From Pseudoneobacillus sp042683745 (GTDB lineage Bacteria > Bacillota > Bacilli > Bacillales > Cytobacillaceae): a stretch of 64,000 nucleotides of DNA. The notes beneath the pieces were generated by a model, which saw only the letters and a list, made by a program, of their open reading frames with translations, did no database searches and was not told the DNA's origin. The position numbers and the translations under genes are program-made. The stretch lies in the NCBI RefSeq assembly GCF_042683745.1, contig NZ_JBHUJX010000036.1, positions 186,001-250,000 on the forward strand, in the 5' to 3' direction. This document shows positions 58,988 to 64,000 of the stretch, in pieces (the stretch's first letter is position 1; every line of letters begins with the position of its first letter).

Positions 58988-59935
58988 TCATTCAAATAAA
59001 CTTAAAAACTCTCCATACCCTTCTTCCACAAGCTTACTTTTTGGTACAAATCGGAGGGACGCAGAATTAATGCAATATCTGGCACGATCTGGACCAGGAC
59101 CATCGTCGAACACATGACCAAGATGGGAATCCGATGTTTTGCTTCGAACCTCAATTCTTCGCATTCCATGTGAGGTATCAAACTTTTCCTCAATTTCAAA
59201 GCGTCGTAATGGCTTCGTAAAGCTTGGCCAGCCACAGCCTGCATCGTATTTATCCAAGGAACTAAACAGCGGCTCTCCGGAAATAATGTCGACGTAGATT
59301 CCATCCTCTGTATGATTCCAAAATTCATTACGGAATGGCGGCTCCGTTGCATTATTCCTTGTTACTTCATATTGAATAGATGTCAGTTCCTTCCGTAATT
59401 GCTCATCGCTTTTACGTTTTTTCCATGTTTCACGGATGAATGGCGCCCTTCCAGATCCCTCTTTATAAAGGTTATAGTGGAAAGGGTTCTTTTTATAATA
59501 ATGCTGATGCTTTTCCTCTGCTTTATAAAAAGGACCAGCTTGTAGAATTTCCGTTACTATCGGCTTTTGAAATCGACCACTTGCCTCAAGATCAGTCTTT
59601 GAAGCTTCAGCCATTTCTCTTTGTTCCTCATTATGATAAAAAATAGCCGTTCGATACGACAAACCCCGATCATTGAATTGTCCACCCGCATCCGTCGGGT
59701 CAATTTGCTGCCAAAACAGCTCAAGCAGTTTTTTATATGGGAATACTTGTGGATCAAACGTAATCTGAATTGCTTCATAATGTCCCGTTGTATCTGAACA
59801 TACTTCCTCATAGGTCGGGTTTTCTGTATGCCCACCCGTATATCCTGAAACCACTTCAATAATTCCTGGTTGTTCGTCAAATGGCGAAACCATACACCAA
59901 AAACAACCTCCCGCAAATGTTGCCTTTTCTTGCAT
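58988..59935 (-). CDS. msrAB: Fused methionine sulfoxide reductase MsrA-MsrB
   Basis: The 315-residue cytoplasmic repair enzyme has MsrA at about residues 1-155, with the catalytic Cys11 in AGGCFWC, and MsrB at about 170-310, with active-site RYCINS near 290 and the AGCGWPSF and SHLGHVF strands. MsrA reduces the S form and MsrB the R form of methionine sulfoxide. The zinc-site CxxC pairs of some MsrB proteins are missing. B. subtilis has separate adjacent genes; here they are joined. ATG at 59935 follows AAAGGAG; a GTG three codons earlier overlaps that site. Confidence 0.94.
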   Translation of the reverse strand: MQEKATFAGGCFWCMVSPFDEQPGIIEVVSGYTGGHTENPTYEEVCSDTTGHYEAIQITFDPQVFPYKKLLELFWQQIDPTDAGGQFNDRGLSYRTAIFYHNEEQREMAEASKTDLEASGRFQKPIVTEILQAGPFYKAEEKHQHYYKKNPFHYNLYKEGSGRAPFIRETWKKRKSDEQLRKELTSIQYEVTRNNATEPPFRNEFWNHTEDGIYVDIISGEPLFSSLDKYDAGCGWPSFTKPLRRFEIEEKFDTSHGMRRIEVRSKTSDSHLGHVFDDGPGPDRARYCINSASLRFVPKSKLVEEGYGEFLSLFE

Positions 59936-60134
59936 AAGAAACACACTCCTTTTTATACTCTTATTAAATAATATTCACATTAAGAAAGGAATCAATGATA
60001 CGTTTTGTTAAAATGAATTTTACCTCTATTTACTTTACTCATTCAATCATTTAATCTTTATAGATGAAATGTTCTAAAGAATCACCTACTGACTTTAGTA
60101 AAGTTGAAGTAACATCTTAAGGAGGAACATACAT

Positions 60135-60956
60135 ATGCACAGAACCGAAGATATTTTAGAAGCAAAAAATTTTATTATGAGTAAGACTGATTATCGTCCA
60201 ACAATCGGTATGATTCTAGGATCAGGTTTGGGTACTTTAGCCGATGAAATTGAAAACCCAGTGAATATTCCATATAGCGAAATTCCCCACTTTGCCAAGT
60301 CCGGAGCCATTGGACATGCAAATGAATTAGTCATTGGAGAATTAAAAGGCAAGACAGTAGCCGCTATGAAGGGGCGTTTTCATTATTATGAAGGCTTTAC
60401 ATTAGATGAAGTTACTTTTCCGGTACGTGTAATGAAAGCACTGGGTATTGAGAATTTACTTATCACGAATGCCTGTGGTGCGGTTAATACAAGCTTCAGC
60501 CCAGGAGATTTAATGTTAATTACCGATCATATCAATTTGGTCGGTAACAATCCATTAATCGGACCGAATAATGATGAATTAGGAACTCGCTTCCCTGATG
60601 TCTCTCAAGTATATAATCCTGAGTTACGTAATCTAGCTTCTAAAGTAGCTAACGAGCTAAACATTACCCTACAGCAAGGTGTTTATGCTTGGTGGAGTGG
60701 TCCAACTTATGAAACACCAGCTGAAATCCGTATGATTCGTACATTAGGAGCTGATGCTGTAGGTATGTCTACAGTTCCAGAAGCTCTTGTAGCCACCCAT
60801 GGAAATATGAAAGTACTCGGTATTTCCTGCTTAACTAATATGGCATGCGGGATTTTAGATCAACCGTTGAATCATGATGAAGTCATAGAAGTAGCGAGTA
60901 AAGTTAGAGTGCAATTTGTTGAATTAATTAAAGGTATTCTTGAAAAAATGGAATAG
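60135..60956 (+). CDS. Purine nucleoside phosphorylase (trimeric type)
   Basis: The 273-residue phosphorylase of the PNP/MTAP family cleaves guanosine and inosine to base and ribose-1-phosphate. Motifs are GMILGSGLGTLAD (phosphate loop, near residue 25), GHANELVIGE, the MKGRFHYYEG stretch, and CLTNMACGI near residue 235. It corresponds to the Bacillus PupG type. ATG follows AAGGAGG by nine bases. It stands alone; no purine riboswitch is visible upstream. Confidence 0.93.
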   Translation: MHRTEDILEAKNFIMSKTDYRPTIGMILGSGLGTLADEIENPVNIPYSEIPHFAKSGAIGHANELVIGELKGKTVAAMKGRFHYYEGFTLDEVTFPVRVMKALGIENLLITNACGAVNTSFSPGDLMLITDHINLVGNNPLIGPNNDELGTRFPDVSQVYNPELRNLASKVANELNITLQQGVYAWWSGPTYETPAEIRMIRTLGADAVGMSTVPEALVATHGNMKVLGISCLTNMACGILDQPLNHDEVIEVASKVRVQFVELIKGILEKME

Positions 60957-60968
60957 AAACAAACAATG

Positions 60969-60996
60969 GAAAGGGACTTTTTTCCCTTTCTTTTTT
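60969..60996 (+). terminator. Terminator of the phosphorylase gene
   Basis: Stem AAAGGGA / TCCCTTT followed by CTTTTTT. Confidence 0.88.
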
Positions 60997-61083
60997 ATGT
61001 ATTTTACTTTACCTTACCTCGGTTTAAGGTTAATCTTGTAGCAACAATAATAAAATTGGGGGAAAGGAACTAAAGAGAGAAAG

Positions 61084-62919
61084 ATGAACAGTTCTATTGA
61101 AGAAGTTAAAGTTAAAAGGAATACTTTGTTAAAAGAGCATTTGGATAAAAATAAAGATAATGAATTATTCACCTCCAACCAGGATGCTATTATCACATTA
61201 AATCTAGAAGGTTATTTGGTTCAGATAAATCCAGCCTTTACTCAATTAACAGGCTACTCTGTAACAGAGTTAAAAAAAATGACATTTCAATCCCTTATTC
61301 TATTTGAAGATTTGGATATGGTATTGAACAATTTTCATAAATCAGCATTAGGTCAATTTCTAAACTTTGATTGTAGAATTAAGAATAAAATGAATGAGAT
61401 TATTGCCCTAAACTTAATGAATATTCCAATATGCGTTAATGACCAAATTGTAGGGGTCCGTACTGTTGCAAAGGATGTTTCCCATTTAAAGAGAAAAAGG
61501 TCAGAAGTAAGAAAAATAGAGGAATACCACCGTGTATTGACAGAGAATGTTTTAGATATCATATTAACCACCAATTTAATAGGCAATATTCTTTACGTCT
61601 CTCCTTCTTGTGAACATCTTCTTGGTTATACACCTGATGAAATAGTTGGACAGCATTATAGCATTCTACTTAACGAAGATGATGTACAAAGAAGCTATCA
61701 GGAAGAACATAAACCAGCGCTCAACAAACCAGAATATAGCAGATCCACTTATCAAGTTTGTAAAAAAGATGGCAGTTTCATTTGGGTCGAATCCATTTGT
61801 AAACCAATTGTTGACCCTGATACTCAAACAATAATAGAAGTGGTTTGTGTGATCAGGGACATTACGGAACGAATCCAAGCGGAAAAAGAACTTTATAACC
61901 GAAAGAAAGCATTTCGAGATATGGTAGAACACTCCCCTGATGCCGTATTAATTGCAAAAGGTGGAAAAATACTATTTATTAATGAAACGGGAGTTAAGTT
62001 ATTAGGTACCTCGAGTACAGAGGATATCATCCATAAATCTATTTTAGATTTTATTCATACCGATGATTATCAAATGGCCAAGGACAGAATAAGGAAAGCT
62101 GTTAATGGGGATTCAACGGAATTTGCACAATATAACATGATCCGGTTTGATGGTTCAACTTTTCCTGCAGAAATTAAAACCATTCCGACTTTTTTTCAAA
62201 ATGAGCCCGCCCAACATATCATTATTAGGGATATGACTGAAAGGAAAAAAACATTAGAGCTTTTACTTAATTCAGAAAAACTAACCGTTGCCGGACAACT
62301 AGCTGCCGGTATTGCTCACGAAGTACGAAATCCACTTACAGCCATTAAAGGTTTTCTACAATTAATGGAAGCACAAATAGAAACGAAGTCGTACTTTAAG
62401 ATTATTCAATCTGAGATTGACCGTATTGAACTCATTCTTAGTGAGTTATTGGTTCTTGCAAAACCACAAGAACTAAAATTTGAAAAAGTGAATATGAAAA
62501 CAATCTTAGAAGAGGTCAAAACCTTAATTGACACACAGGCAATTATGAATAACGTTCAAATAGACATCATTAGCGACTGCAATAAATTGACGATTAGTTG
62601 TGATATGAACCAATTAAAACAAGTATTTATCAATTTCTTAAAGAATGCCATTGAAGCAATGCCAGATGGTGGTACAATTACGATTGAAATTAAAAAACTA
62701 TGTACTGAAAAAATAAAAATATTTTTTAAAGATACGGGTATTGGGATTCCACAGAATATCCTTAAGCGTATTGGCGAACCATTCTTTACGACAAAAGAAG
62801 AAGGCACAGGACTAGGTATAATGATTTCCAAGCAAATCATTGAAAATCATAACGGAACGGTGCATTTTTGGAGTGATAAAATGGGGACCATGATTGAAGT
62901 AATATTGCCTGTACAATAG
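61084..62919 (+). CDS. PAS-domain sensor histidine kinase (sporulation-kinase type)
   Basis: The 611-residue cytoplasmic kinase has three PAS domains (about residues 28-140, 147-270 and 275-390; repeated DITER/DMTER and DVS ends). The phosphoacceptor domain has H-box AAGIAHEVRNPLTAIKGFLQ near residue 415. The ATPase domain has LKNAIEAMP (N box), FKDTGIGIP (G1) and TTKEEGTGLGI (G2). The H-box and domain plan are those of Bacillus sporulation kinases KinA/KinE that feed the Spo0F phosphorelay. No response regulator is adjacent, as expected for such orphan kinases. The target is therefore likely Spo0F, by family inference. Confidence 0.88.
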   Translation: MNSSIEEVKVKRNTLLKEHLDKNKDNELFTSNQDAIITLNLEGYLVQINPAFTQLTGYSVTELKKMTFQSLILFEDLDMVLNNFHKSALGQFLNFDCRIKNKMNEIIALNLMNIPICVNDQIVGVRTVAKDVSHLKRKRSEVRKIEEYHRVLTENVLDIILTTNLIGNILYVSPSCEHLLGYTPDEIVGQHYSILLNEDDVQRSYQEEHKPALNKPEYSRSTYQVCKKDGSFIWVESICKPIVDPDTQTIIEVVCVIRDITERIQAEKELYNRKKAFRDMVEHSPDAVLIAKGGKILFINETGVKLLGTSSTEDIIHKSILDFIHTDDYQMAKDRIRKAVNGDSTEFAQYNMIRFDGSTFPAEIKTIPTFFQNEPAQHIIIRDMTERKKTLELLLNSEKLTVAGQLAAGIAHEVRNPLTAIKGFLQLMEAQIETKSYFKIIQSEIDRIELILSELLVLAKPQELKFEKVNMKTILEEVKTLIDTQAIMNNVQIDIISDCNKLTISCDMNQLKQVFINFLKNAIEAMPDGGTITIEIKKLCTEKIKIFFKDTGIGIPQNILKRIGEPFFTTKEEGTGLGIMISKQIIENHNGTVHFWSDKMGTMIEVILPVQ

Positions 62920-62930
62920 ATAAACAACCT

Positions 62931-62956
62931 AGAGCCTCTTGTAATGGGGCTCTTTT
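62931..62956 (+). terminator. Terminator of the kinase gene
   Basis: AGAGCC / GGCTCT stem followed by TTTT. Confidence 0.7.
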
Positions 62957-63010
62957 CACTTCCTCATAACCCTCTGATCATTTCAAGGAAATAACGATAG
63001 CAAAGAAAAG

Positions 63011-63052
63011 GGGGCAATCCAAATAGTCAGGTAACTGACCTTTGGTAGCCCC
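63011..63052 (-). terminator. Terminator of glpD
   Basis: Minus strand GGGGC-CCAAA-GTCAG and CTGAC-TTTGG-GCCCC pairing, with CTTTTCTTT following. Confidence 0.85.
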
Positions 63053-63054
63053 TC

Positions 63055-64000
63055 TTATTTTTTCGCATCTATTGGTATACTTGCATGCATTAATTCAAGC
63101 TCTAGTTCTTCCTCATGCTTTATTTTTTCTTTTTCAGCCCAGAGGAAAAAATGAGCCATATATTCTAATACCTCATTTTTATAGGCACGAACGAAGGCAA
63201 TATCAAATAATAAATATCCTGTCCTTCTAATCCAGAAATCTATCGGAGTTGCTACCATTTCATAGGTTAAAGCATATTGTAGTTTTGAAAACAGCATCAA
63301 AGGCAAACCAAATGTTTCAGCATCTGGTTTCTTTTGTTCCACTATTTTTAGTACAGTCTCTATATTTGAACCATAAAAGGAACTTAAATGTCTTATTTCC
63401 TCAAAAGACAACCCAAGATTCATCCCCTTCTCTATTTGACTTGTCATAAAGGATGAAAAACCTTTTGATCCCCCCACTACTCCGCCTGATATTGGGAAGT
63501 TTTTAGTTTGGCAAGGAAGAAATGTTTTATTTTTTTCCATTTTAAACTTTTCTGCTAGTAAATCAACGATCATTTCTGACATTTTCCTATAGCCTGTTAG
63601 TTTCCCACCAGCTATTGTCATTAATCCTGATTCCGCTTCCCATATTTCATCTTTTCTAGAGATTTCGGATGGGTCCTTTCCTTCTTCAAGGATTAAAGGA
63701 CGAACCCCTGCCCAGCTAGACTCAATGTCATTATTGGTAATATTGGCCTGAGGAAACATATAGTTAATGGCATTTATGATATAAGCCCTGTCTGCTTCTG
63801 TTACTTTTGGTGAAACCAAATCTTCATTGAAGAAGGTATCTGTTGTACCTACGTATGCTTTTTCTCCCCTTGGAATAGCAAATATCATTCTTCCATCAGG
63901 TGTATCAAAGTAAACAGCCTGCTGTAGCGGAAATTTGGACTGGTCTATGACAAGATGTACACCCTTTGTTAATTGAAGTGTTTTCCCTTTTTTCGAGTTA
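63055..64000 (-). CDS. glpD: Aerobic glycerol-3-phosphate dehydrogenase, C-terminal part
   Basis: The open frame runs off the right edge, so the N-terminal FAD-binding half is outside the window. The visible 315 residues include KGVHLVIDQSKFPLQQAVYF, FAIPRGEKAYVGTTDT, SSWAGVRPLI and ESGLMTIAGGKLTGYRKM, all typical of GlpD, plus the C-terminal helical domain. The enzyme oxidises glycerol-3-phosphate to dihydroxyacetone phosphate at the membrane and passes electrons to quinone. The first internal ATG (63888) is not the true start, because the frame continues upstream with family sequence. Confidence 0.95.
   Translation of the reverse strand, partial: NSKKGKTLQLTKGVHLVIDQSKFPLQQAVYFDTPDGRMIFAIPRGEKAYVGTTDTFFNEDLVSPKVTEADRAYIINAINYMFPQANITNNDIESSWAGVRPLILEEGKDPSEISRKDEIWEAESGLMTIAGGKLTGYRKMSEMIVDLLAEKFKMEKNKTFLPCQTKNFPISGGVVGGSKGFSSFMTSQIEKGMNLGLSFEEIRHLSSFYGSNIETVLKIVEQKKPDAETFGLPLMLFSKLQYALTYEMVATPIDFWIRRTGYLLFDIAFVRAYKNEVLEYMAHFFLWAEKEKIKHEEELELELMHASIPIDAKK

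Noticed and set aside
59936..60134. Purine riboswitch before the nucleoside phosphorylase
   Set aside because: No conserved purine aptamer core or P2/P3 loop pair; the region is plain AT-rich sequence with a good ribosome binding site.
63055..63888. Complete short GlpD starting at an internal ATG
   Set aside because: The frame continues to the window edge with typical GlpD sequence, so the gene is cut by the window rather than short.
1..64000. rRNA or tRNA genes and complete insertion sequences
   Set aside because: No clover-leaf tRNA sequences, conserved rRNA blocks or transposase genes were recognised by eye; a tool-based search could still find something small.

Overview
The window is a 64 kb stretch of a low-GC, spore-forming Firmicute of the Bacillaceae (Bacillus sensu lato). 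Nearly every gene has a strong GGAGG-type ribosome binding site, TTG and GTG starts are common, and Rho-independent terminators are abundant. Many products closely match Bacillus families: a NiaP-type niacin transporter, OdhAB, YvgN-type aldo-keto reductase, YcgT/YumC-type flavoprotein reductase, YjbE-type TerC protein, PotABCD and a sporulation-type histidine kinase. I saw no rRNA, tRNA, complete insertion sequence or CRISPR array.

Layout. 1-6.3 kb: two ABC-2 permeases, a Gly/Pro-rich small protein, a double P-loop protein, a GH13 alpha-glucosidase and a DUF1906 protein. 6.4-9.2 kb: a glutaminyl-tRNA synthetase (unexpected in this family), a Nudix hydrolase and a small P-loop kinase. 9.7-14.6 kb: a branched-chain amino acid ABC operon with CodY-like boxes at its promoter. 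14.8-21.8 kb: NiaP, a GGDEF-EAL protein behind a cyclic-di-GMP riboswitch, a CBS/MFS operon divergent from a MarR regulator with a cluster of palindromic operators, and a thioesterase. 21.8-29.5 kb: OdhAB, an ECF sigma/anti-sigma pair and two small membrane proteins. 29.6-33.4 kb: spermidine/putrescine potABCD. 33.7-38.2 kb: an MFS exporter beside a MerR-zinc-methyltransferase fusion, and a DHA2 drug exporter. 38.4-47 kb: membrane proteins of unknown function, a frameshifted gene, a quinone reductase, TerC, and an HxlR/MFS/aldo-keto reductase group. 47-52.2 kb: a Fur-controlled iron module (flavoprotein reductase divergent from a siderophore ABC transporter). 52.3-64 kb: a truncated quinone reductase, two chemoreceptors, an MFS exporter, a TauE/SafE exporter, a fused MsrAB, purine nucleoside phosphorylase, a PAS histidine kinase and the C-terminal part of GlpD, cut by the window edge.

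The least explained content is intergenic. Three separate spacers carry arrays phased at 21 bp (two helical turns): TATCC every 21 bp at 2366-2470, and CAAGTA every 21 bp at 9315-9591 and 33433-33706. A second family of mosaic repeats (1-55, 36391-36568, 43206-43328, 57841-58095, with a distant relative at 13143-13265) is built from hairpin modules whose loops are conserved (GTCCT, ATCCT, GTTCTTT) while the stems differ but stay complementary. One copy supplies the stop codon of a transporter gene.

Functionally the region is accessory and environmental: nutrient import (branched-chain amino acids, niacin, polyamines, siderophore iron), efflux (six MFS exporters, several beside their own regulators), signalling (c-di-GMP, chemotaxis, sporulation-type kinase) and redox or aldehyde defence.
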